Assembly: GCA_026692905.1 (NCBI GenBank)
Contig: JAPLNL010000086.1
Span: forward strand, 1 to 51,733
Length of the DNA stretch: 51,733 nucleotides
Source: Planctomycetota bacterium
GTDB taxonomy: Bacteria > Planctomycetota > Planctomycetia > Pirellulales > Pirellulaceae
Direction of reading: 5' to 3'
The translations under genes were made by a program, and so were the position numbers. The notes under the pieces were generated by a model that saw only the letters and a program-made list of their open reading frames with translations, had not been told where the DNA came from and did no database searches. Below are positions 16,904 through 25,555 of this stretch, piece by piece (position 1 is the first letter of the stretch; the number at the start of each line of letters is the position of its first letter).

Positions 16904-18004
16904 ATGACCGTGAATCGAATCAACGCATTTTTCGTTCCGCTAATCGTGCTGAGCCTCATTGGCTGCAGCAATAGCAACTCGCCCAACGCGGGGACGTCCG
17001 GCAGCAAGACTGTCAAGCTCCTGAATGTCTCCTATGATCCGACACGCGAGTTCTATGCGGAGTTCAACCAAGCTTTCTCAAAACACTGGAAAGAAAAGAC
17101 GGGAGACAACGTTGAAATCGATCAGTCGCACGGTGGCTCGGGCAAACAAGCCCGTGCAGTCACCGAAGGTCTGAAAGCCGATATTGTATCGCTGGCCCTC
17201 GCGGGCGATATCGCAACCATCGCGAAACAAACCGATCTCATTGAGGGGGACTGGCAGAGCAAATTTCCGAACAATAGTTCACCCTATACCTCAACCATCG
17301 TATTCTTGGTCCGCAAGGGAAACCCCAAGGGGATCAAAGACTGGGGCGATCTGGTCAAGAATGGTGTCGAGGTCATTACGCCTAACCCAAAGACGGGGGG
17401 CGGCGCACGCTGGAACTATTTGGCTGCCTGGGGCTTTGCACTCCATCGTGAACTTGGCAGCCTAGAAGCCTTAAAAGACGCAAGCAAAAAAGTAGAAGTG
17501 GACGCGGCTATCGCCAAGGCCAAGTCCTTCATGGGCGACTTGTATCTCCACGTGCCAGTGTTGGACGCATCCGCTCGAGCTGCCACCAACACCTTTATTC
17601 AGCGATCGATCGGAGACGTTTTGCTCACGTGGGAAAACGAAGCGTTTCTGGCCTTCAAGGAACTTGGAACCGATCAAGTTGAAATGGTCGTGCCTCCCAT
17701 GAGTATTTTGGCCGAGCCACCGGTCGCTGTCGTGTCCAAAAATGCTCAAGCCAACGGCACAACCGAGGTTGCCAACGCTTACCTTAGTTACCTCTACACA
17801 TCCGAAGGGCAGCGATTGGCAGCCAAGCACTATTACCGCCCTCGCAACAATGACCTGCTCTCGGATGAGCAAAAGGCTGTCTTCGCGAAGTTAACTCTGT
17901 TTCAGTTAACCGACTTGGTATCCGGTTGGGACGAAGCTCATGAAGTCCACTTCAAGGATCGCACCGGTGTATTTGATCAAATCTACCAAGCCGATCGCAA
18001 ATAG
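16904..18004 (+). CDS. sbp: Sulfate-binding lipoprotein of ABC transporter
   Basis: A 366-aa periplasmic-side substrate-binding protein of the Sbp/CysP family. It captures sulfate (or thiosulfate) and delivers it to the CysTWA transporter. The N-terminus is a lipoprotein signal with lipobox LIGC (Cys 21), so it is membrane-anchored, unlike the soluble enterobacterial protein. Family motifs visible are [33 protein letters not shown], and the region around [20 protein letters not shown] 16904 is chosen as it starts the signal peptide directly; an upstream TTG would place 20 polar residues before it. It is the first gene of a tight operon with cysT, cysW, cysA and a yezD-like gene. Confidence 0.93.
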   Translation: MTVNRINAFFVPLIVLSLIGCSNSNSPNAGTSGSKTVKLLNVSYDPTREFYAEFNQAFSKHWKEKTGDNVEIDQSHGGSGKQARAVTEGLKADIVSLALAGDIATIAKQTDLIEGDWQSKFPNNSSPYTSTIVFLVRKGNPKGIKDWGDLVKNGVEVITPNPKTGGGARWNYLAAWGFALHRELGSLEALKDASKKVEVDAAIAKAKSFMGDLYLHVPVLDASARAATNTFIQRSIGDVLLTWENEAFLAFKELGTDQVEMVVPPMSILAEPPVAVVSKNAQANGTTEVANAYLSYLYTSEGQRLAAKHYYRPRNNDLLSDEQKAVFAKLTLFQLTDLVSGWDEAHEVHFKDRTGVFDQIYQADRK

Positions 18005-18051
18005 TTCCTCTCTGCAAAACCAAACCTGATGCTAGAAAAGCAAGGGAAACC

Positions 18052-18888
18052 ATGTCCAACAACGCACGATCGAAAGCCATGTTGCCGGGGTTCCGGCTGA
18101 CCATGGGCTACACATTGCTCTACCTATCTCTAATCGTTCTGATTCCATTGTCCGCACTGTTTTTGAAGGCTGCGACCATGGATTGGAATGACTTTTACGA
18201 AACGATTACTTCGCGACGCGTGGTCGCCGCCTATCGATTGACCTTCGGAGCATCTTTGATAGCGGCCCTCATCAATACCGTCTTTGGCGCTTTGGTGGCA
18301 TGGTCGATTGTCCGCTATCGTTTTCCAGGTCGACAGCTATTGGACGCCATCATCGACTTGCCCTTTGCCATGCCGACGGCCGTTTCCGGCATCGCGTTGA
18401 TGGCTATCTACGCTCCAACAGGCTTGATCGGAAAACACCTGCTTCCGTATGGAATCAAGACCGCCATCTCTCCGCTTGGAATCGTGATCGCGTTGACGTT
18501 TATCGGCTTGCCATTCGTCGTCCGGACTTTGCAACCGGCCCTCGAAGAGCTCGACGGCGAAGCCGAACAGGCGGCTGCCAGTTTGGGTGCCAACCGATGG
18601 CAGACTTTTTGGCGAATTATTGTTCCGTCCTTGATGCCATCCCTGTTGACCGGTTTCACGCTTGCGTTTGCTCGGGCCTTGGGTGAATACGGAAGTGTGA
18701 TTTTCGTAGCGGGCAACATTCCGATGAAAACCGAAATCGCCTCGCTGCTGATTATTAGCAAACTCGACGATGCCGATGTTCCTGGTGCGGCTGCGATCGC
18801 AGTCGTAATGCTGAGCGCCACTTTTTTGATTTTGTTGGTGGTTCAAGGAATTCAGTGGTGGTCGCAGCGCATGACGGGGAGGGCATAA
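18052..18888 (+). CDS. cysT: Sulfate ABC transporter permease CysT
   Basis: A 278-aa inner-membrane permease with about six hydrophobic segments, the first at 17-40 and the last at about 248-268. It carries the coupling-loop EAA motif (EQAAASLGANRWQTFWRIIV) that docks on the ATPase. It matches the CysT/CysU subfamily in length and in the DLPFAMPTAVSGIALMAIY segment. AAGGGA lies 6 bases before the ATG. It lies 47 bases after sbp, and 3 bases separate its stop from cysW. Confidence 0.93.
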   Translation: MSNNARSKAMLPGFRLTMGYTLLYLSLIVLIPLSALFLKAATMDWNDFYETITSRRVVAAYRLTFGASLIAALINTVFGALVAWSIVRYRFPGRQLLDAIIDLPFAMPTAVSGIALMAIYAPTGLIGKHLLPYGIKTAISPLGIVIALTFIGLPFVVRTLQPALEELDGEAEQAAASLGANRWQTFWRIIVPSLMPSLLTGFTLAFARALGEYGSVIFVAGNIPMKTEIASLLIISKLDDADVPGAAAIAVVMLSATFLILLVVQGIQWWSQRMTGRA

Positions 18889-18891
18889 CCC

Positions 18892-19770
18892 ATGTCTGTT
18901 AACGCTAAAGATCTTCAGACAGGAAGCAATGACCCGTTATGGGTGCGCACCACAGTCATTACGATCTCGGTTACCTTCGTCGCATTGATGCTAGTATTGC
19001 CGCTCGGAGTCATATTCTACGAGGCTTTTCGCAAAGGGCTATCGGCTTACTTTAAAGCCTTTCAAGATCGAAACGCCGTACGAGCCATCACGATGACTTG
19101 CTTGGCGGCAGGCATCGCAGTTCCACTGAATTTAATCTTCGGCATCGCAGCATCGTGGGCTATTGCCAAGTTTAACTTCCGCGGTAAAGGCTTATTGATT
19201 GCTCTGATCGACTTGCCCTTTGCCATCTCGCCTGTCATTTCGGGACTGATTTACATCCTCGTTTTTGGGATGCAAGGTTGGTTTGGCAAGTGGCTAGAGG
19301 CGCATGGAATTCAGATCATTTTTGCTGTCCCTGGAATCATCCTTGCAACTATTTTCGTGACCTTCCCGTTCGTAGCTCGCGAGTTGATTCCGCTCATGCA
19401 AGAACAAGGGAGCGAAGAGGAATGGGCTGCAATTTCCTTAGGAGCAAATGGCTGGCAAACCTTCTGGCGCGTTACGCTTCCGAATATCAAATGGGGTGTT
19501 CTCTATGGTGTCCTGTTGTGCAACGCCAGAGCCATGGGAGAGTTCGGTGCGGTATCGGTGGTGTCCTCCAACATTCGCGGTGGAACCAACACCCTCCCAT
19601 TGCATATCGACGCTCTTTACAACGACTACAACTCCGTTGCCGCGTTCGCCATGGCCTCGATTCTGGCGTTGCTCGGAGTCGTAACTTTGGTGGGCAAGAG
19701 TCTGCTAGAACGCAAACTAGAACAAGAATCCATTTCGTCACTTGAGTCGAAAACGACAGAGGTATCCTAA
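18892..19770 (+). CDS. cysW: Sulfate ABC transporter permease CysW
   Basis: A 292-aa inner-membrane permease and partner of CysT in the heterodimeric sulfate channel. It has about six membrane segments, the subfamily stretch [20 protein letters not shown], and the EAA coupling loop [20 protein letters not shown]. The stop codon overlaps the cysA start (TAATG at 19768-19772), so translation of the two is probably coupled. The C-terminus extends about 20 polar residues past the last segment. Confidence 0.93.
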   Translation: MSVNAKDLQTGSNDPLWVRTTVITISVTFVALMLVLPLGVIFYEAFRKGLSAYFKAFQDRNAVRAITMTCLAAGIAVPLNLIFGIAASWAIAKFNFRGKGLLIALIDLPFAISPVISGLIYILVFGMQGWFGKWLEAHGIQIIFAVPGIILATIFVTFPFVARELIPLMQEQGSEEEWAAISLGANGWQTFWRVTLPNIKWGVLYGVLLCNARAMGEFGAVSVVSSNIRGGTNTLPLHIDALYNDYNSVAAFAMASILALLGVVTLVGKSLLERKLEQESISSLESKTTEVS

Positions 19771-20846
19771 TGAGCATCGAAATCAAAAACATCAGCAAGA
19801 GCTTCGGCTCGTTCACCGCCCTCAAGGATATCTCGCTGAAGATCGAAAACGGTGAACTCATCTCGTTGCTCGGACCTTCTGGTTCGGGAAAAACAACACT
19901 TCTACGAGTTATCGCTGGGATGGAATCGCCCGACCCCAATCCCGATAGCCAAGTTTTATTCTTTGGCGAAGATGTCGCTAGAAAGCCAGTCGGCGATCGG
20001 AAAGTTGGCTTTGTATTCCAACACTACGCTCTCTTCAAGCACATGAGTGTCTTTGAAAACATCGCCTTTGGATTGCGTGTGCGTCCGCGTTCGCAACGTC
20101 CTGCCGAATCCGCCATTCGAGACAAAGTGCATTCACTGCTCAATCTCATTCAGTTGGAAGGCTTTGGCAATCGTTTCCCCAAGCAGCTTTCCGGTGGGCA
20201 GCGTCAACGTGTTGCCCTGGCTCGAGCATTGGCAATCGAACCGCAGGTACTTCTGTTGGACGAACCCTTCGGAGCATTGGATGCGAAGGTCCGAAAAGGC
20301 TTGAGAGACTGGTTGCGAAGCCTGCACGATGAGTTGAACACAACGACAATCCTAGTCACACACGATCAAGAAGAGGCGCTGGAAGTTTCTGACCGCGTGG
20401 TGGTCATGAACCAAGCGAGAATCGAACAAGTCGGTGCGCCGGATGATGTGTTTCATCAACCCGCATCGGAATTCGTGATCGACTTCCTCGGAAACGTCAA
20501 CGTCTTTCACGGTCGCGTTAATCAAGGGCAACCGGTGCTCGAGAATATTCAAGTTGGAGGTTCTCGTGAGTCCATTCCGGACGGGGAGAAAGCCAACGTT
20601 TATGTCCGTCCCAACGATATTTCTATCGACCGCACTCCCACTGGCAAATCGAGCATGGCGGCCATCGTCACGCGTATCAATCGAGCGGGGGTACACGCCA
20701 AGATCTCTCTGGAACTGAGCAGCAAAGAAGAAATTCGTGTTGATGTCTCCATGGAACAACTTCAGGAACTCCATTTGCAATTAGGTGATTCTGTTTTCGT
20801 GCATCCAAATAAGGCCCGAGTTTTCGTCCCCGATTTCACTATTTAG
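19770..20846 (+). CDS. cysA: Sulfate ABC transporter ATP-binding protein CysA
   Basis: The 358-aa ATPase that powers sulfate import. Walker A GPSGSGKT is at 35-42, the ABC signature [14 protein letters not shown] starts at 140, Walker B LLLDEP is at 161-166, and the switch His lies in [11 protein letters not shown]. After residue 240 comes a TOBE-like regulatory domain ([20 protein letters not shown]) as in CysA and related importers. It starts within the cysW stop codon. A yezD-like gene follows after 42 bases, probably in the same transcript. Confidence 0.95.
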   Translation: MSIEIKNISKSFGSFTALKDISLKIENGELISLLGPSGSGKTTLLRVIAGMESPDPNPDSQVLFFGEDVARKPVGDRKVGFVFQHYALFKHMSVFENIAFGLRVRPRSQRPAESAIRDKVHSLLNLIQLEGFGNRFPKQLSGGQRQRVALARALAIEPQVLLLDEPFGALDAKVRKGLRDWLRSLHDELNTTTILVTHDQEEALEVSDRVVVMNQARIEQVGAPDDVFHQPASEFVIDFLGNVNVFHGRVNQGQPVLENIQVGGSRESIPDGEKANVYVRPNDISIDRTPTGKSSMAAIVTRINRAGVHAKISLELSSKEEIRVDVSMEQLQELHLQLGDSVFVHPNKARVFVPDFTI

Positions 20847-20888
20847 ATTTATCCCCAATCACTCTCCAAAGACGTTCAGTCGTCACTT

Positions 20889-21143
20889 ATGAATTCAACC
20901 ATCCAACCATTCCTTGGCAAGGCCGACGCTATGAGCAACGATCATTCTTCAAAATCTTTTCGGGACAATTTGACAAACAGCCAATCTTCGGAACAGGAAT
21001 TGCGTTCCTCTTTGGAGCAAATTGGAGGCGCCCTACGGGGCCTCAAGTTTGGGAGTGTCAATGTGATTGTTCAGGATGGAGTTGTGGTTCAAATCGATCG
21101 CACGGAAAAAGTGCGGTTGAGTCGCAACTCCCGTCCAAGCTAG
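20889..21143 (+). CDS. YezD-family (DUF2292) small protein
   Basis: An 84-aa protein whose second half matches the YezD/DUF2292 pattern: ALRGLKFGSVNVIVQDGVVV followed by QIDRTEKVRL. The family is small and of unknown biochemistry, and often sits with sulfur-assimilation genes, as here directly after cysA. The N-terminal 35 residues are Ser/Asn-rich and less certain. An internal ATG at 20931 would give a 70-aa product closer to the usual family length. No signal peptide is seen. The position at the end of a sulfate-uptake operon supports a role in the response to sulfur limitation. Confidence 0.8.
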   Translation: MNSTIQPFLGKADAMSNDHSSKSFRDNLTNSQSSEQELRSSLEQIGGALRGLKFGSVNVIVQDGVVVQIDRTEKVRLSRNSRPS

Positions 21144-21281
21144 CAAAGCACTTCCATTTCAGTCCGACTCGTCAACCGAGAGGAAAACTAGTTCAAATCT
21201 GCCGTGACTGGAACTCCAGAGCGCTGGAAAAAGCTATCAACGCTTGATCGAATTCAAGGTTTTTGGCGTTAAGGAGTTGGG

Positions 21282-21755
21282 ATGAGTCGAACAGAATGCG
21301 TGAGGGAAACGCGAAGTCAAATTCTTGGCAACGTACGAAAGAGTGGCCGGCAGATTTTGTTTTTGTTGTTGGCTGGATGTGTCTCTGCGACGGTTGGTTG
21401 TAGCCAAGGAGAGTCGAAGTTGCCCACCCACAAAGTGACGGGCAAAGTAGTTAAGAACGGTGCAGGCGTACCCAACGCAACCGTCATTTTTCACGCCAAG
21501 AATCCGCCAAAAGACTTTGTTAAGCCGCGAGCCATTTCAACCGCCGACGGTACGTTTGTCCTGACGACCTACGAAGCCGGCGACGGTGCACCTGTTGGGG
21601 AATACGAAGTTACTTTAGAGCAGTGGCTCAACGACAATCCACAAGTTGGGGCAACCAATCGCCTGCCACAAAAGCTCGGGTCTCCAGACACATCTGGCAT
21701 CAAGGCCACGGTTGCGTCCAATGAAAATACACTTGCTCCCTTTGAGGTTCGTTAG
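21282..21755 (+). CDS. Small lipoprotein with carboxypeptidase-regulatory-like fold
   Basis: A 157-aa exported protein. After a basic N-terminus there is a hydrophobic stretch ending in SATVGC, a lipobox-like site near residue 40. The rest, KVTGKVVKNGAGVPNATVIF with TADGTFVLTTYEAGDGAPVG and EYEVTLE, has the seven-strand transthyretin/carboxypeptidase-regulatory pattern common in planctomycete lipoproteins. The function is unknown, with no catalytic residues seen. A strong AAGGAG lies 6 bases before ATG 21282, which fixes the start. The next gene encodes a DUF1559 protein; such pairs are common in this phylum and a second, damaged pair occurs at 24.2-25.1 kb. Confidence 0.75.
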   Translation: MSRTECVRETRSQILGNVRKSGRQILFLLLAGCVSATVGCSQGESKLPTHKVTGKVVKNGAGVPNATVIFHAKNPPKDFVKPRAISTADGTFVLTTYEAGDGAPVGEYEVTLEQWLNDNPQVGATNRLPQKLGSPDTSGIKATVASNENTLAPFEVR

Positions 21756-21849
21756 GCTGGGGATTTTCTCTCCTGACGATGCTCTTCGAATAAATAAATC
21801 AAGAAACGCTATTTAAGAAATACTTTTTTACTCTAGAAACGAGATCAAA

Positions 21850-22902
21850 ATGTCCAAGAAAAATATTCGTCGCCACGGTTTTACGCTTGTCGAGCTGCTG
21901 GTGGTAATTGCGATTATCGGCATCCTAGTCGGGTTGCTATTGCCTGCGGTCCAAGCCGCCCGCGAAGCAGCACGACGCATGCAATGCTCCAACAACATTC
22001 GTCAAATTGAACTGGCGTTCCATAATCACCACAGCGCTCACAAGTATTTCCCGAGCAATTTGAGACCATCCGCAACAAGCACGGTTCGCGTACGTTGGTC
22101 AACCCACATCCTTCCCTACATTGAACAAACGAGTTTGTACAATAGCATCGATCTGACCAAGAACTGGTCCGACATCACCCCCAATTTTTCTGCAACAGGG
22201 CCACTTAATTACGATCTTTTCGGCACAAAAATCTCGCTTTTCGAATGCCCATCCAACCCTGTCGCTGGACAAGTTCTCGATGGTGCTCCCGATGTTAGCC
22301 CTGTCTTTCAGCACCGAGTCGCTAACGGAGACTACTCTGGTTTTTATGGCGTCGACCCACAACTGTTTACTCTCGGCCTTGTCGACAGAGAATCCGCCAT
22401 TGCCACCAATGGAGCGTTATCGAAGACCGTCAAATTAAACTTCGGCAGCTTCACCGATGGAACGAGCAACACGGCTCACTTTTTTGAATCAGCGGGCCGG
22501 CCTAACATTTACCGCGGAAACAAACTTGCAGTTCAGGCTGTTGTCGGTAGCATGAATCGAGTCAATGGTAGCGGCTGGTGCCGCCCTGCCTCAGAACTAA
22601 ATGTCTTGCGAGGTGCATCCCGAGATGGACTCACATTCCCGGGCCCAAATGCAATCAATGCCACCAATGGAGAAATCCTCGGAACATATCCTCACCCCTA
22701 TTACGGCGTAGATGGAACAGGCCAGATCTATGCTTTCCACACTGGCGGAACCAATGTTTCGTTCGTTGACGGAAGCACCAAGTTTGTTGGGCAAAACATC
22801 GATATCCGAACTCTGGCTCGCTGGGTCTCCCGCGATGGTGGCGAGGTTGCTGTCAACGACTATAAGACGCAAACGGGCACTTCCATCCACGCCATAAAAT
22901 AG
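21850..22902 (+). CDS. DUF1559 protein with prepilin-like N-terminus
   Basis: A 350-aa DUF1559 protein. The N-terminal type IV pilin-like methylation motif ([19 protein letters not shown], starting about residue 10) is followed by [20 protein letters not shown], the standard DUF1559 entry. The C-terminus has the usual [20 protein letters not shown] and SRDGGEV block. Such proteins are greatly expanded in planctomycetes; they are thought to be processed by prepilin peptidase and displayed at the membrane, but their role is unknown. The start ATG at 21850 is preceded by AAACGAGATC. A strong terminator follows at 22906-22933. Confidence 0.92.
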   Translation: MSKKNIRRHGFTLVELLVVIAIIGILVGLLLPAVQAAREAARRMQCSNNIRQIELAFHNHHSAHKYFPSNLRPSATSTVRVRWSTHILPYIEQTSLYNSIDLTKNWSDITPNFSATGPLNYDLFGTKISLFECPSNPVAGQVLDGAPDVSPVFQHRVANGDYSGFYGVDPQLFTLGLVDRESAIATNGALSKTVKLNFGSFTDGTSNTAHFFESAGRPNIYRGNKLAVQAVVGSMNRVNGSGWCRPASELNVLRGASRDGLTFPGPNAINATNGEILGTYPHPYYGVDGTGQIYAFHTGGTNVSFVDGSTKFVGQNIDIRTLARWVSRDGGEVAVNDYKTQTGTSIHAIK

Positions 22903-22905
22903 CAC

Positions 22906-22933
22906 AGCAGGCCGTCAGAAATGACGGCCTGCT
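22906..22933 (+). terminator. Terminator hairpin after DUF1559 gene
   Basis: AGCAGGCCGTCA, a GAAA loop and TGACGGCCTGCT form a perfect 12-bp hairpin four bases past the stop codon. The T-run is weak (GTCGTATT). Confidence 0.75.
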
Positions 22934-24222
22934 GTCGTATTACACGGGACGTTTTGATGGCAATCGTATCGTATAGGTCGCTCTCGGCAAAAGCGCCCCA
23001 CGGTGGGGCACACCCGCCGGGTGTGCCATGAATTGTCCGACCAATACGCAGGGTTCGTTACCTGTTGAGCCTGACTAACCACTTTGTTTTTTAGCCGCGA
23101 TAGCGGCGACAACCAGTAGCCGTGGGGCTTGCCCCACGGTCTCTAGGCACGATGAATTCGAGAGCCGTGAAACGGCGCCACGGCATAGTGCCGCCGTTTC
23201 ACGGCTCTTGCATTCGATTTCGGAATGTGTCTGCGGGGCTAGCCCCGCAGCTACGAGCTGTCGCCGTTTCACGGCTAAACATTTTCCAGAACAAAGCGAG
23301 GCGGCCTCCTAAACCGCTGGGGTCTCAGCGTCGGGTTGCCAAAGATCTCGAAGTACCCGAACTACGAAATCGTACTCATCAAGAAGAACTTATGAATTTA
23401 TTTCGCCTTGCAAACGTTTGGAACACCGATTGCATTGGTGGTAGTAATCGCAAGGCCGAACAACTCGATACACTGGAGCACCAGCGGGTTGAAGCGAACA
23501 TGCGGAAGTTAATTACTTTCTTCAATCACCTATACCCACTGGTCAACCAGAGGCTTACGAGACGGACATGGAGTTCCACGTATGCCCCTTCAGCTATCTC
23601 CTCGGAATTTAGTCTTCCGTCATCTGCGCTTGCTATCCATTCGACGCACGAACACGAGTACGCGTTGTTGTTGTTGCGTTCTGTAGCAATGGGTTTCGGC
23701 TTCGGTGTATCGCTTTGCTTCAAGCTACCTTGGTAGGTGCTTGGTGCTGAAAAAGCTCACCGTGGCGTTCCTGCTTTGTCATCCTGTGCCGCTCTGAATT
23801 GTCGATCCGGGTTGTGTTTTCGCGCTCTGGTTGGTGGTGTCGTTTGCGCCCGGATATTCGTCTGCCTTTTGATGCGTAGTACGAAAAGACTTCCGTTGAC
23901 TTAAGCCAAGTTTTTCCTATCGAGAACTCCAGTGAAACTTCAAAACTTAATTGAGATTGTCAGGTTGCGATCAGCTACACCTGTTTCGCATCGCGTCCCC
24001 GAAGCGACGCATGCAAATCAGAGATCGATTGCGAGTAAGCGAGGGCTTCCTCAGTTGACCGCATGGATTCGCCGTGCCCGCTGCAATGCGTTTGTGATTC
24101 CCTCGCCCCTTTTGTCTTTTGGTGACGCAAAGCCTGCGTACTTTGCTCAGTCATTTTGTCTGTCAGATCATCGGCGATTGGATCGCCGATCCTATTTACT
24201 CTTTCCTGTAGAGGTTCCTCAA
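22934..24222. other. 1.3-kb repeat field without a convincing gene
   Basis: It holds a GGCACACCCGCCGGGTGTGCC palindrome (23005-23029), then a run of inverted GCCGTGGGGCTTGCCCCACGG, GCCGCCGTTTCACGGCTCT and GCGGGGCTAGCCCCGC elements (about 23118-23280). After 23390 comes non-repetitive DNA that could be old coding sequence. An open frame at 23122-23736 begins inside the repeats and has no domain I recognise, so I do not call it. The frame upstream of the pseudogene start (23932-24222) also looks non-coding. Confidence 0.6.
23005..23029. repeat. GGCACACCCGCCGGGTGTGCC palindrome
   Basis: Arms GGCACACCC and GGGTGTGCC around a GCC centre. It is built like the GTCGCACCTGCCGGGTGCGAC copies at 14594, 30088 and 32462 but with a changed outer arm. 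Confidence 0.6.
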
Positions 24223-24674
24223 GTGTCTAAAACCTTTTCACGTGCAGCCAGACGACCGTTTGTTGGTCGAAGGGCGTTTACTTTGGTTGAGTTGCTCGTT
24301 GTCATTGCGATTATCGGGATTCTTGTCGGTCTTCTGTTGCCGGCTGTGCAGGCAGCACGCGAAGCTGCCAGACGAATGCAATGCTCGAACAATCTAAAGC
24401 AGATTGGTCTGGCAACACTCAATTTTGAGAGCGCGTTCAAGTTCTTGCCGCCAGCTTTCATCGGTGACAATTCCGATGCCTTGAACAGTTGGCCGACTTG
24501 GCATGCGATCATTATGCCTTACGTCGAGGCAGCTTCGGCAGTGCACACACTGGATTGTGCCAGTTTGTGCTGGGGGATGGAAGTGTGCAGTCGCTTTCCA
24601 TTAGTACGGAACTCGATGTCCTTACCAAGTTGGTGACACGGGACGACGGTGGCGTGGTTAGCGTGGTGCAATAG
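24223..24674 (+). pseudogene. Internally deleted, frameshifted DUF1559 gene
   Basis: From GTG 24223 (AGAGG just before it) the frame encodes a full DUF1559 N-terminus: [19 protein letters not shown], then [20 protein letters not shown] and [16 protein letters not shown]. At about 24520-24545 the sequence jumps to the family's C-terminus in another frame: [20 protein letters not shown], then [14 protein letters not shown] ending at 24674. In an intact relative (21850-22902) about 180-200 residues separate these blocks. One deletion that also shifted the frame explains this. The plus-0 product instead runs out into unrelated residues to 24636. The following lipoprotein gene is intact. Confidence 0.8.
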
Positions 24675-24691
24675 CCGTGAGGACAACCAAA

Positions 24692-25102
24692 ATGAAAGTC
24701 GCAAAATCGAGAACAAGCTTGCTTGCCTTCTTGCTTGCTGTAGCGGCTGGCTGCAGTCCTCAAGGACTGCAGTCGCTCGAGGGTAAGGTTTCGTACCAAG
24801 GTGGGGATTTCGTCTTCGCTGGCGACACAATTGAATTGCGATCCGCAGCGGATACGTCCTTGCGTGCCTTCGGTGAAATCAAACCGGATGGGACCTTCAA
24901 AGTGGACACCCTGGAAAATGGCAAGGTCGTGACCGGTGCCAAGCCGGGTACGTACGAAGCTCGCATCGTTATTTCCGATGACGACTACGAACACAAGAAG
25001 TTGGCGGCCAAATCGATCAACAAAAAGTACCTCCGTTTCGAGGCTTCCGGTTTCAGCGTGACGGTCCCTTCATCAGCGGTCACGCTCACGATTTCGAAGT
25101 AG
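24692..25102 (+). CDS. Small lipoprotein, DUF1559 partner type
   Basis: A 136-aa exported protein. The signal peptide ends in AVAAGC (lipobox, about residue 21). The mature part (LEGKVSYQGGDFVFAGDTIE then FGEIKPDGTFKVDTLENGKV) has the same transthyretin-like layout as the lipoprotein at 21282-21755. GTGAGG lies 9 bases before ATG 24692, while a GTG at 24677 would add five residues. It begins 17 bases after the end of the broken DUF1559 gene and was probably co-transcribed with it, so it may have lost its partner. Its function is unknown. A terminator follows at 25259. Confidence 0.72.
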   Translation: MKVAKSRTSLLAFLLAVAAGCSPQGLQSLEGKVSYQGGDFVFAGDTIELRSAADTSLRAFGEIKPDGTFKVDTLENGKVVTGAKPGTYEARIVISDDDYEHKKLAAKSINKKYLRFEASGFSVTVPSSAVTLTISK

Positions 25103-25258
25103 CAAACGAACGCGGAAGATCAGTGCGAGTTGACGACAGCAGCGAACTACACACAATCTACGGCTTGCACCAACGATTTGCATGCAACCATTCTGGCCTG
25201 GATGGGACTGGACCACGAGCAATTGACTTATCCGTATGCAGGTCGCGAATTCCGACTT

Positions 25259-25289
25259 ACGGATGTAAGCACATCCGTATTTGTTTTTC
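25259..25289 (+). terminator. Rho-independent terminator
   Basis: ACGGATGT-AAGC-ACATCCGT is a perfect 8-bp hairpin followed by ATTTGTTTTT. It lies 157 bases after the lipoprotein stop at 25102. Confidence 0.75.
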
Positions 25290-25296
25290 GTATTAA

Positions 25297-25369
25297 TTAG
25301 CCGATGGGCGCTAGCCCCGGTTCTCGACGAATGTCGAGTGGAAAACCGGGGCTAGCGCCCAACGGCTAA
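25297..25369. repeat. Long hairpin, complete TTAGCCGTTGGGCG repeat
   Basis: The left arm, TTAGCCGATGGGCGCTAGCC continuing CCGGTT, pairs with the right arm ending GGCTAGCGCCCAACGGCTAA over about 26 bases with one mismatch. An inner CTCGAC-GAAT-GTCGAG hairpin closes the top. Half-copies lie at 161-192 and near 48261, and a fragment (AAAACCGGGGCTAA) is near 45660. Confidence 0.85.
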
Positions 25370-25555
25370 AGGTTTGTTTCACTTGAAGACTCATGCCGAA
25401 GTGCTCAACAGGAAAAGTTGCAAAGTAAATTTTTGCGTAGCCAATAGGACGCGAGTCCCGTTGTTTACAATGGTGTACCGTAGTGGGGACATTCCTTGTG
25501 CCGCCCGCCCCTTCACTCATGCGAAACACAAATTACGGGAGCTACAGGAGCATAG

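Noticed and set aside
23122-23736. 204-aa open frame on the plus strand
   Set aside because: It starts inside palindromic repeats, changes character several times and shows no domain. It is better explained as repeats plus non-coding DNA, although old gene remnants after 23390 cannot be excluded.
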